64,000 bases of DNA. It comes from Priestia abyssalis. Lineage in GTDB: Bacteria > Bacillota > Bacilli > Bacillales > Bacillaceae_H. The translations under genes and the position numbers were made by a program. Position 1 is the first letter of the stretch. Each line of letters opens with the position of its first letter. The stretch is from assembly GCF_002019595.1 (NCBI RefSeq), contig NZ_KV917369.1:716458-780457 (forward strand), written 5' to 3'. The notes under the pieces are model-generated. The model had not been told where the DNA came from. It ran no database searches and saw nothing but the letters and a program-made list of their open reading frames with translations. Positions 48,390 to 56,335 of this stretch are shown here, in pieces.

Positions 48390-49139
48390 ATGATGACTCA
48401 ACGAGTAGCATTTATTACAGGGGCAGGAAGCGGGATTGGCAGAGAAATCGCCAAGACATTATCTTCCCGGGGTATGAAAGTTTTGGTAGCTGATATCAAT
48501 ATTAATAATGCACAAGAAACGGTTTCTTTAATTGAAAAAGAGGGGTATGAAGCCGCTGCCGTTTATTGTGATGTGACGGATTTGGAAAGTGTGAAAAGGG
48601 CGGTAGAGGAATCGGTAAGTATTTATAAAAAGATTGATATATTGGTCAATAATGCAGGCTGGGACAAAGTAGAACCGTTTCTAAAAAGTGAGCCGAGTAC
48701 ATGGAAGAGAATTATTGACATCAATTTACTTGGACAAGTTCATACGTGCAAAGAAATTTTGCCGATTATGATTGAGAATGGTTACGGGAAGGTAGTCAAT
48801 GTTGCTTCAGATGCCGCAAGAGTTGGTTCGAGCGGTGAGGCGGTATACTCGGCTGCCAAGGGGGGCGTGATTGCATTTACGAAAACATTAGCGAGAGAAA
48901 TGGCTCGCTATAAACTTAATGTCAATTGCATTGCGCCTGGTCCAGCCGACACGCCTTTATTCCAGGAAATTGGATCTTATAACGAAGGAATTGCTGGGGC
49001 TTTGGAAAAAGCCATTCCATTCCGTCGTTTGGCCCAGCCGCATGATATCGCCGGTGCGGTTGCCTACTTTATTTCTGACGATGCGGCATATGTAACTGGG
49101 CAAACTCTTTCCGTCAATGGCGGATTAACGATGGTCTAA
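48390..49139 (+). CDS. Short-chain dehydrogenase/reductase (BadH-like)
   Basis: NAD-dependent oxidation of a hydroxyacyl-CoA, in this context 2-hydroxycyclohexanecarboxyl-CoA to the 2-keto form. Classical SDR of 249 residues: TGAGSGIGREIA cofactor loop, NNAG, and the catalytic Ser-Tyr-Lys in VASDAARVGSSGEAVYSAAK. C-terminal DDAAYVTGQTLSVNGG is standard. ATGs at 48390 and 48393 both possible after GGAGG. It follows a 170-bp gap that may hold an internal promoter. Confidence 0.85.
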   Translation: MMTQRVAFITGAGSGIGREIAKTLSSRGMKVLVADININNAQETVSLIEKEGYEAAAVYCDVTDLESVKRAVEESVSIYKKIDILVNNAGWDKVEPFLKSEPSTWKRIIDINLLGQVHTCKEILPIMIENGYGKVVNVASDAARVGSSGEAVYSAAKGGVIAFTKTLAREMARYKLNVNCIAPGPADTPLFQEIGSYNEGIAGALEKAIPFRRLAQPHDIAGAVAYFISDDAAYVTGQTLSVNGGLTMV

Positions 49140-49199
49140 TAGTTTGACAGGGGAGTTTTCTTCCCCTGTTCTATCCAAATTTGTTGTAGGAGGCGGAAC

Positions 49200-50393
49200 A
49201 TGAAACCTGTATATATAGTTGATTCTGTTCGAACGGCTGTAGGGAAAATGGGCGGAACATTAAAGGATGTTCCAGTGGATTTTCTTGCTGCAAAAGTAAT
49301 CGAAGAAATCGTTGGACGAACTGGAATCGAGAAGAATGCAGTCGATGAAGTGATTCTCGGCCATGTGAAACAAAGTGCAGATGCTCCGAATATTGCTCGT
49401 TTAGCTTCGCTGCGAGCTGGACTCCCTGTTGATATTCCAGGGTACACGGTACATAGACAATGTGGCTCCGCATTGCAGGCCATCAATAATGCTGCGCAAC
49501 TAATTATGTGCGGACTGGGGGATATTGTGATCGCCGGTGGAGCTGAATCCATGAGCTCGGCTCCTTTTTATATCCGGAACGCACGATATGGAGTGGGTAC
49601 AGGAAATACTCAATTGATTGATTCCAATACCGAAAGCCAACCCCGTTCGCAGCCAATCGAGGAATATGGAAATCTGACGATGGGCCTAACCGCAGAAAAT
49701 TTAGCCGTTCAATATGATATTTCTCGAGAAGAGCAAGATGAATTTGCATTAAGAAGCCAGGAACTTGCTAGTCAGGCGATAGCCGCCGGTCGGTTTGAAC
49801 AAGAAATTGTCCCGTATGAAGTTCGTGAACGTAAGAGTGTGAAAACCTTTGCGGTTGATGAACACCCTCGTTTGACGAGTTTGGAAAAGTTAAGCACCTT
49901 AAAAGCGGTTTTTAAAGAAAATGGAACGGTCACTGCTGGTAACAGCAGCGGGCGAAATGATGGGGCATCCGCTCTTATGGTCATGTCAGAAGATGCCGTA
50001 AAAAGGTATGGTGTAAAGCCAAAAGCGAAAATTATTTCACAAGCGGCATCGGGTGTATCACCCGAAATCATGGGAATTGGCCCCGTGAAGGCGACTCAAA
50101 TCGCTTTGGAAAAGGCTGGTTTAACATTGGCCGACATCGGCTTAATTGAGTTGAATGAAGCTTTTGCCGCACAAGCACTGGCGGTTATGAGAGAACTAAA
50201 TCTAGATTTATCAAAAGTTAACGTCAATGGAGGTGCGATTGCGCTTGGTCATCCGTTAGGAGCGACAGGAGCTATTCTCACGACGAAGCTTCTTCATGAG
50301 ATGGAACGAAGAGGTGAGAAGTATGGATTGGTGACATTGTGCATTGGCGGCGGACAAGGGATTACAACGATTGTCGAGAACTGCCAAGCGTAG
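49200..50393 (+). CDS. Acetyl-CoA acetyltransferase (thiolase)
   Basis: Thiolytic release of acetyl-CoA in beta-oxidation. 397 residues. The nucleophilic Cys88 is in HRQCGSALQAI; the NEAFAAQ motif, His in GGAIALGHPLGATGA and second Cys in TLCIGGGQG complete the active site. Would act on the 3-keto intermediates from pimeloyl-CoA or a similar chain. AGGAGGCGG lies ahead of the ATG. Confidence 0.93.
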   Translation: MKPVYIVDSVRTAVGKMGGTLKDVPVDFLAAKVIEEIVGRTGIEKNAVDEVILGHVKQSADAPNIARLASLRAGLPVDIPGYTVHRQCGSALQAINNAAQLIMCGLGDIVIAGGAESMSSAPFYIRNARYGVGTGNTQLIDSNTESQPRSQPIEEYGNLTMGLTAENLAVQYDISREEQDEFALRSQELASQAIAAGRFEQEIVPYEVRERKSVKTFAVDEHPRLTSLEKLSTLKAVFKENGTVTAGNSSGRNDGASALMVMSEDAVKRYGVKPKAKIISQAASGVSPEIMGIGPVKATQIALEKAGLTLADIGLIELNEAFAAQALAVMRELNLDLSKVNVNGGAIALGHPLGATGAILTTKLLHEMERRGEKYGLVTLCIGGGQGITTIVENCQA

Positions 50394-50411
50394 ATGGGAG
50401 GATGAATAAAG

Positions 50412-51260
50412 TTGGTTAATCATATAGCTGTAATCGGTAGTGGAACAATGGGACGCGGAATTGCGTATACCGCTGCATTGGCTGGATATGAAGTGACGCT
50501 GCAGGATATTTCAGAACAAGCGATTGAAAAAGCAAGAGCGTATATTGGATCTCTTTTAAATACAAGCGTTGAAAAAGGATACATCCAGAGTGAACAACGA
50601 GATCTTGTCAAGCGTAATCTTACGTATACAACTCAGCTGAAGGAAGCTGTGGAGCATACAGATTTAGTGATTGAAGCAGTCTTAGAAGTGATGGAGTTAA
50701 AAATTGATATTTTTAAGCAAATTAATGAATTGGCTCCACCAGAAGCCATTTTGGCAACGAATACGTCGACGATGAGCCCGACTGAAATCGGCGCATCAAC
50801 GAAAAGACCGGAGCAATTTGTGGCGATGCATTTTTTCAATCCAGTCCATCGCATGAAATTAATTGAGATCATACGCGGAATCGATACGTCAGATGCAACG
50901 GTAGAAGTCATTAAATCAGTTGCTGAAAAAATGGGAAAAGAAACGGTTGAAGTGAATGAGTTTCCTGGATTTGTGACGAGCCGCATGAATTGCGTAATCG
51001 GAAACGAAGCGATGAATATGCTAATGGAAGGCGTGGCATCAGCAGAAGATATCGATAAAGCAATTAAACTCGGCTTGAATCACCCGATGGGTCCGCTCGA
51101 AATGGCTGATCTCGTTGGATTGGACAGCCGTCTTCGAAATATGGAGTACCTTTATTACAGTCTAGGAGAGAAATATCGCCCATCCCCTTTGCTTGTGAAA
51201 TATGTAAAAGCAGGACGTTTAGGACGAAAATCAGGCCAGGGATTTTACAAATATAACTGA
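50412..51260 (+). CDS. 3-hydroxyacyl-CoA (3-hydroxybutyryl-CoA) dehydrogenase
   Basis: NAD-dependent oxidation of an L-3-hydroxyacyl-CoA. 282 residues: Rossmann motif VIGSGTMGRGIAYTAA, catalytic His-Glu dyad in MHFFNPVHRMKLIEII, and C-terminal LGLNHPMGPLEMADLVGLD with GRKSGQGFYKY. This single-domain form is the HbdA/FadB2 type. TTG start nine bases after GGGAGG, 18 bp behind the thiolase. Confidence 0.93.
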   Translation: MVNHIAVIGSGTMGRGIAYTAALAGYEVTLQDISEQAIEKARAYIGSLLNTSVEKGYIQSEQRDLVKRNLTYTTQLKEAVEHTDLVIEAVLEVMELKIDIFKQINELAPPEAILATNTSTMSPTEIGASTKRPEQFVAMHFFNPVHRMKLIEIIRGIDTSDATVEVIKSVAEKMGKETVEVNEFPGFVTSRMNCVIGNEAMNMLMEGVASAEDIDKAIKLGLNHPMGPLEMADLVGLDSRLRNMEYLYYSLGEKYRPSPLLVKYVKAGRLGRKSGQGFYKYN

Positions 51261-51276
51261 GAGGAACGTGTATAGT

Positions 51277-52425
51277 ATGAATTTTCAACTATCTGATGAG
51301 ATTAAGTCTCTAAAACAAGGAATTCGAGAATTTATCGATAACGAAGTAGATCCGCATGCCTTATTAATAGAAGAAAGTAATGAAATTCCAGAGAGTATTA
51401 TGAAAAAATCGAAAGAAATGGGATTATTTGCTCTTAGCGTTCCGGAAGAATATGGCGGGTTAGGACTTAGCATGGTTGGAAAATGTGCCGTTCTTGAAGA
51501 GTTGGGAAGAACCCATAATGGCTATACAACAGTCATTGGTGGACATACGGGAATCGGTGGCGTTGGAATTGTTGAGATGGGAAATGAAGCACAAAAGCGC
51601 AAATATTTACCGGACATGGCATCAGGTGAAAGAATCGGTGCATTTGCTTTAACGGAACCGAGTGCTGGTTCCCATGCGACCAACCTCAAAACGACGGCGG
51701 TTCGAAAAGGGGACAAGTATATTTTAAACGGATCAAAGCATTACATTACGAATGCTCCAATCGCTGATATCTTTACAGTCATGGCTGTAACCGATCCTTC
51801 TAAAGGACCGAAAGGGATTACTTCCTTTATTGTAGAAAAAGATTTCCCGGGATTTCAACTAGGAAAAATTGAAAAGAAGATGGGTCTTCATGGGTCGCAT
51901 TCATCAGAAGTTTTCTTTGAAGATTGTGAAGTTCCAGTTGAGAACGTATTGGGTGAAGAGGGACAAGGTTATGTGAATGCATTGAAAATCTTGGCGAATG
52001 GACGCGCAGGAATGGCAGCGCGAAATTTGGGGTCTTGCGATAAATTGCTTGAGATGTCACTTGATTTTGCTCATATGAGAATTCAGTTTGGCAAACCAAT
52101 TTTCGAGCAACAAATTATCCAACATTATTTGGCTGAGATGGCGTTGGATACGGAAGCCCTTCGTTCAATGACCTATCGTGTTGCGTGGATGGTCGATCAG
52201 CAAATGAATGTCATTAAAGAAGCGGCGATGGTCAAATTACTCGGTTCAGAAACGTATAATCGTGTTGCGGACAAAGCCGTCCAAATTCATGGAGGGATTG
52301 GTTATATATCAGAATATCCAATCGAACGTTTTTATCGTGATGCACGAATCACAAGAATTTACGAAGGAACATCGGAAATTCAGAAAAATATTATCGCTGC
52401 CCAGATGCATCGGAACTATCAATAA
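51277..52425 (+). CDS. Acyl-CoA dehydrogenase 2 (short-chain type)
   Basis: FAD-dependent acyl-CoA dehydrogenase of about 382 residues. Signature FALTEPSAGSHATN; the catalytic Glu is present in RIYEGTSEIQKNIIA, unlike the first ACAD of this operon. DKAVQIHGGIGYISEYPIERFYRDARI is typical of the butyryl/short-branched group. It probably works on the opened chain in beta-oxidation. Start placed at ATG 51277; GTG 51268 is too near the GAGAGG site. Confidence 0.9.
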   Translation: MNFQLSDEIKSLKQGIREFIDNEVDPHALLIEESNEIPESIMKKSKEMGLFALSVPEEYGGLGLSMVGKCAVLEELGRTHNGYTTVIGGHTGIGGVGIVEMGNEAQKRKYLPDMASGERIGAFALTEPSAGSHATNLKTTAVRKGDKYILNGSKHYITNAPIADIFTVMAVTDPSKGPKGITSFIVEKDFPGFQLGKIEKKMGLHGSHSSEVFFEDCEVPVENVLGEEGQGYVNALKILANGRAGMAARNLGSCDKLLEMSLDFAHMRIQFGKPIFEQQIIQHYLAEMALDTEALRSMTYRVAWMVDQQMNVIKEAAMVKLLGSETYNRVADKAVQIHGGIGYISEYPIERFYRDARITRIYEGTSEIQKNIIAAQMHRNYQ

Positions 52426-52439
52426 AGGAGGAGTGCAAT

Positions 52440-53219
52440 ATGACATATCAAAATATATTGCTTGAAAGAGAAGACCAGATTGGCATCATCAAGCTAAATC
52501 GACCTGAAGTACGAAATGCGTTAAATGATCAAACAGTGACTGAGATCCTGTCGGCTTTAGAAGAGTTAGAGAATGATAAGGAAATAGGTGTGATTGTTTT
52601 TACAGGTGTAGGGGAAAAGTCCTTTGCAGCAGGAGCCGATATTAACCAAGTGATGAGAAGGAATTCAATGGATGCATTAAAAACACGCGGTATGTCTGAA
52701 GTGTATCGTCGAATTGAAAATAGTAAAAAGGCAACGATCGCGGCAATTAATGGGTTTGCACTCGGTGGAGGGTGTGAACTGGCGATGTCTTGTGATATTC
52801 GAATCGCATCAGAAAATGCAAAAATTGGGTTGCCGGAATTAAACTTATCTGTCATTCCTGCTGCAGGCGGAACACAGCGATTAGCAAGAATTGTCGGTAA
52901 GGGCAGGGCTATGAATATGATCTTAACAGGAGAATTTATGACTGCTAGTGAGGCGAAAGTGATTGGTTTAGTTTCTGATGTCGTACCTTTGGAAGAGTTG
53001 TGGGGTACAGTAAGGGAGAAGGCTGAACGAATATTAGCAAAGGGACCGCTTGCGGTACAAATGGCAAAGCTCGTTGTGAATCGGGGATTTGATGTCGATA
53101 TGGATACGGCATTGCTGTTTGAAAGTTTAGCACAAGCCGTTTTATACGGAACGAATGATAAGGAAGAGGGAACACAAGCCTTTCTTGAAAAAAGACAACC
53201 TTCTTTTACAGGAAATTAA
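52440..53219 (+). CDS. Enoyl-CoA hydratase (crotonase; BadK-like candidate)
   Basis: Adds water across an enoyl-CoA double bond. 259 residues. Oxyanion-hole segments FAAGADINQ and NGFALGGGCELAMSCDIRIA, and both catalytic acids are present (Glu in CELAMS and Glu in IGLPELNLSVIPAAGGTQRL). It could hydrate cyclohex-1-ene-1-carboxyl-CoA, linear enoyl-CoA, or both. GGAGGAG sits just before the ATG. Confidence 0.9.
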   Translation: MTYQNILLEREDQIGIIKLNRPEVRNALNDQTVTEILSALEELENDKEIGVIVFTGVGEKSFAAGADINQVMRRNSMDALKTRGMSEVYRRIENSKKATIAAINGFALGGGCELAMSCDIRIASENAKIGLPELNLSVIPAAGGTQRLARIVGKGRAMNMILTGEFMTASEAKVIGLVSDVVPLEELWGTVREKAERILAKGPLAVQMAKLVVNRGFDVDMDTALLFESLAQAVLYGTNDKEEGTQAFLEKRQPSFTGN

Positions 53220-53270
53220 TGCGGGAACGAGAGCGTATTGTACTTGGTCTGTACGTGAGGGGATGATGAG

Positions 53271-54023
53271 ATGGATCTCGGTTTGAAAGGAAAAAACATC
53301 CTGATTACGGGTGCGGCAAAAGGAATCGGTCGAGGGATAGCATTGGCGGCTGCCGGTGAAGGGGCGAATATTGCGTTGCACTATCACGAATCTGAAGAGG
53401 CGGCTATGCAAACAGCTCAGGAAATCAGCGAGTATGGTGTGAAGGTTAGCCTTGTTCAAGGGGATATTGCTAGTTTGGAGGATGTCAGGCAGATGAAGGA
53501 AGCACTTGATCAGGAATTTGGGAGTGTTGACTTTATTTTGAACAATGCCGGCTGGACGCAAATGAAATCGTTCTTTAAATATGAACCGAAAGAATGGAAG
53601 AAGGAAGTGGATGTTTGTTTTTACGGGGTATTGAATTTGGTCCATACCTTTATGCCTGAAATGATGGGGAAGAATCAAGGGAAGTTCATCAACATCGTGG
53701 GTGATTCAGCGAGGACAGGGGATCGACATTTCATTGTTTCAGCCGCTGCCAGGAGTGGAACGATTAGTTTTCTAAAGTCATTGGCGCAGGATGTTGGAAG
53801 AAACAATGTGCAATGTAACACGGTATCGCTTGGACTGATTGATCAAGGCGCATTAGGCTTTAATGAAGCAACATTGGATAAGCTTATGAAGCAATATCCT
53901 TTGAAGAGGCTTGGAAAAGTGAATGACGTAACGGGGATGATTTTATTTCTGTTATCTGAATCGGCGGATTGGATTACCGGACAAGTGATCTCGGTAAATG
54001 GCGGGCATAGTATGTTGGGGTAG
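53271..54023 (+). CDS. SDR-family protein with altered catalytic residues
   Basis: Short-chain dehydrogenase fold, 250 residues. The cofactor loop ITGAAKGIGRGIA, the NNAG motif and the C-terminal DWITGQVISVNGG are normal. In the active-site helix, where the other SDR of this operon has YSAAKGG, this protein reads SAAARSG: Tyr is replaced by Ser and Lys by Arg. Catalysis by the usual mechanism is therefore doubtful. It may use a different residue set, be a non-catalytic partner, or act on another reaction. It follows the hydratase after 51 bp. Confidence 0.8.
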   Translation: MDLGLKGKNILITGAAKGIGRGIALAAAGEGANIALHYHESEEAAMQTAQEISEYGVKVSLVQGDIASLEDVRQMKEALDQEFGSVDFILNNAGWTQMKSFFKYEPKEWKKEVDVCFYGVLNLVHTFMPEMMGKNQGKFINIVGDSARTGDRHFIVSAAARSGTISFLKSLAQDVGRNNVQCNTVSLGLIDQGALGFNEATLDKLMKQYPLKRLGKVNDVTGMILFLLSESADWITGQVISVNGGHSMLG

Positions 54024-54171
54024 GGTGAAGTTATCGTCCACCCCTGGGAATTGGCCCTGTACTAGTGAGCATCACTTGTGATAGGTTAACCAACATTATT
54101 AACACCAAACTTTAGCAAAACCCACTTTTAAAAGATAGATTGACTGAAACTAAAGAACAGGAGGAAAATAC

Positions 54172-54942
54172 ATGAACATTTTTGTCATAATGAAGCGCAC
54201 GTTTGATACAGAGGAAAAGATTACGATAAGCAATGGGAGAATTGATGAAGGGGGAGCTGAATTCATCATCAACCCTTACGACGAATATGCCATTGAGGAA
54301 GCCATTGTTCTTCGTGATCAGCATGGCGGTGAAGTAACGGTCGTCACGGTAGGGAAAGAAGAGGCGGAAAAAGAGCTTCGTACCGCTCTTGCGATGGGGG
54401 CAGACCAAGCGGTCTTGATCAATAGTGAAGATGTCGAGGAGCTTGATCCCTTTACAACAGCTGCACTTCTTGCCGCTTATTTGAAAAAGCAGGACTATGA
54501 CATCATTCTAGGAGGAAATGTCGCGGTAGATGGCGGTTCCGGACAAGTTGGTCCTCGTCTTGCGGAATCATTGGGGATTCCACAGATCACAACGATTACT
54601 AATCTTGAAGTGGCGGATGGGAAAGCAACTATCGTCCGTGATGTAGAAGGAGATGAAGAAACCATTGAAGTGTCACTTCCTGTTCTTGTTACGGCGCAGC
54701 AGGGATTGAATGAGCCGCGTTACCCATCATTACCGGGGATTATGAAGGCGAAGAAAAAGCCTCTTGAAACGGTCGATTTAGATGACCTTGGTGTAGATGA
54801 GGACGATGTAGAAGCAAAGACAACGACCGTTCAAGTGTTTCTTCCGCCAGCCAAACAAGCGGGAAAAGTGCTGGAAGGGGACGTTTCTGGTCAAGTAAAA
54901 GAGTTAGTATCACTTTTAATATCTGAAGCAAAAGTCATTTAA
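54172..54942 (+). CDS. etfB: Electron transfer flavoprotein beta subunit
   Basis: With EtfA forms the soluble FAD/AMP carrier that takes electrons from acyl-CoA dehydrogenases. 256 residues. MNIFVIMKRTFDTEEKITI start, GADQAVLI, GGNVAVDGGSGQVGPRLAESLG and the recognition-loop region LPVLVTAQQGLNEPRYPSLPGIMKAKKKP, which docks on the dehydrogenases. GGAGG lies ahead of the ATG, and etfA follows after 10 bases. Confidence 0.93.
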   Translation: MNIFVIMKRTFDTEEKITISNGRIDEGGAEFIINPYDEYAIEEAIVLRDQHGGEVTVVTVGKEEAEKELRTALAMGADQAVLINSEDVEELDPFTTAALLAAYLKKQDYDIILGGNVAVDGGSGQVGPRLAESLGIPQITTITNLEVADGKATIVRDVEGDEETIEVSLPVLVTAQQGLNEPRYPSLPGIMKAKKKPLETVDLDDLGVDEDDVEAKTTTVQVFLPPAKQAGKVLEGDVSGQVKELVSLLISEAKVI

Positions 54943-54952
54943 TGGAGGGATA

Positions 54953-55948
54953 ATGATGGCAAAAAAAGTATTGGTAGTGGGCGAAGTTCGTGATGGGGAA
55001 TTACGTAACGTATCCTATGAAGCAATTGCAGCAGGTAAATTGATTGCAGATGGAGGAGAAGTTGTTGGTGTTATTATGGGTGAAAATGTCAATCACTTAG
55101 TAAACAATTTGTTTCATTATGGTACAGATCGTGTTGTTGTCGTTAATCATGAAGATCTTAAGAGTTATACAACCGATGCTTATCAACAAGCACTATTACA
55201 AGTGATCGATTCAGAAAAACCAGAAGGAATCATTTTAGGACATACAGCACTTGGAAAAGATTTATCACCACGTATTGCAATGAAGAGTAACACTGGTTTA
55301 ATTTCAGACGCTGTTGCTGTCGAAAAAGATGGTGATGAAATCATATTTACCAGACCTATTTATTCAGGAAAGGCGTTTGAAAAGAAGAAAGTGAAAGAAG
55401 GTATTATATTTGCTACGATCCGTCCGAATAATATTCCACCGCTTGAGAAAGATGAAGCAAGAACAGGGGATATTACGTTTGCCAATGTCGAAATTAAAGA
55501 CCTTCGCACTATCATAACAAATGTTGTTCGTAAAGTAACGACGGGTGTGGATTTATCTGAGGCAAAAGTAATTATTTCAGGTGGCCGCGGTGTGAAAAGT
55601 AAAGAAGGATTCGAACCATTACAAGAGCTTGCAAATGTATTAGGCGGTGCAGTAGGTGCATCGCGCGGAGCGTGTGATGCAGAATACTGTGACTACTCAT
55701 TGCAAATCGGGCAAACAGGAAAGGTTGTGACACCAGACCTTTATATTGCTTGTGGCATTTCAGGTGCGATTCAGCATTTAGCAGGGATGTCCAATTCTAA
55801 AGTCATCGTTGCCATTAATAAAGATCCCGAAGCACCGATTTTTGATGTAGCTGATTATGGGATTGTGGGAGATTTATTTGAAGTAGTACCAATCTTAACA
55901 GAGGAACTAAAACAGGTTCTGAATGTAAAAGAGGAAGTCATGAAATAA
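54953..55948 (+). CDS. etfA: Electron transfer flavoprotein alpha subunit
   Basis: FAD-binding subunit, 331 residues. The C-terminal FAD domain is intact: SGGRGVKSKEGFEPLQELA, VGASRGACDAEYCDYSLQIGQTGKVV, CGISGAIQHLAGM and NKDPEAPIFDVADYGIVGD. Codon choice looks more AT-rich than in etfB. A second, different etfA tail follows immediately, which suggests the gene was exchanged with a paralog. Confidence 0.92.
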   Translation: MMAKKVLVVGEVRDGELRNVSYEAIAAGKLIADGGEVVGVIMGENVNHLVNNLFHYGTDRVVVVNHEDLKSYTTDAYQQALLQVIDSEKPEGIILGHTALGKDLSPRIAMKSNTGLISDAVAVEKDGDEIIFTRPIYSGKAFEKKKVKEGIIFATIRPNNIPPLEKDEARTGDITFANVEIKDLRTIITNVVRKVTTGVDLSEAKVIISGGRGVKSKEGFEPLQELANVLGGAVGASRGACDAEYCDYSLQIGQTGKVVTPDLYIACGISGAIQHLAGMSNSKVIVAINKDPEAPIFDVADYGIVGDLFEVVPILTEELKQVLNVKEEVMK

Positions 55949-55965
55949 GAGGGATAAAAAATTAG

Positions 55966-56100
55966 ATGCTAGTTGAACTAGGGAGTGACATAAATGTCGA
56001 TGTTAACGTTAATGAACACACGGATTATGGAATTGTAGGAGATCTGTTTGAAGTCGTTCCTCTTTTAACGGAAGAATTTAAAAAAGTACTAGTTTCCTGT
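55966..56100 (+). pseudogene. Remnant of a second etfA C-terminus
   Basis: A frame containing NEHTDYGIVGDLFEVVPLLTEEFKKVL in two overlapping parts aligns with the last 30 residues of the intact EtfA (ADYGIVGDLFEVVPILTEELKQVL) but is clearly diverged at DNA level. Nothing upstream of it belongs to EtfA, and what follows is unrelated. It is the tail of an older or alternative etfA left by recombination. Confidence 0.7.
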
Positions 56101-56335
56101 GAAATATCAAGTTACGGGATATGTAAGTTGCAATATGTTGTTTATTTCAGTCCCCTCTTTAAAAAAAACACAGGAGGGGACATAGTGCTTCATATCTAGT
56201 ATTTCTAAACAATCTTAAATCTAAAAATGGAACATTTCCCTAGTGGTTTTCATGAAGATTTAATTATTGTTTCTATTATTATTTGGTCCGAATATAAGGA
56301 AACTGACTAAGACTCGACAGAGGAGGATGAACAGG

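Noticed and set aside
56267..56335. Upstream extension of FadF by about 20 residues
   Set aside because: No ribosome site and a TTG start; AGGAGG at 56321-56326 clearly serves the ATG at 56336 (or 56327).
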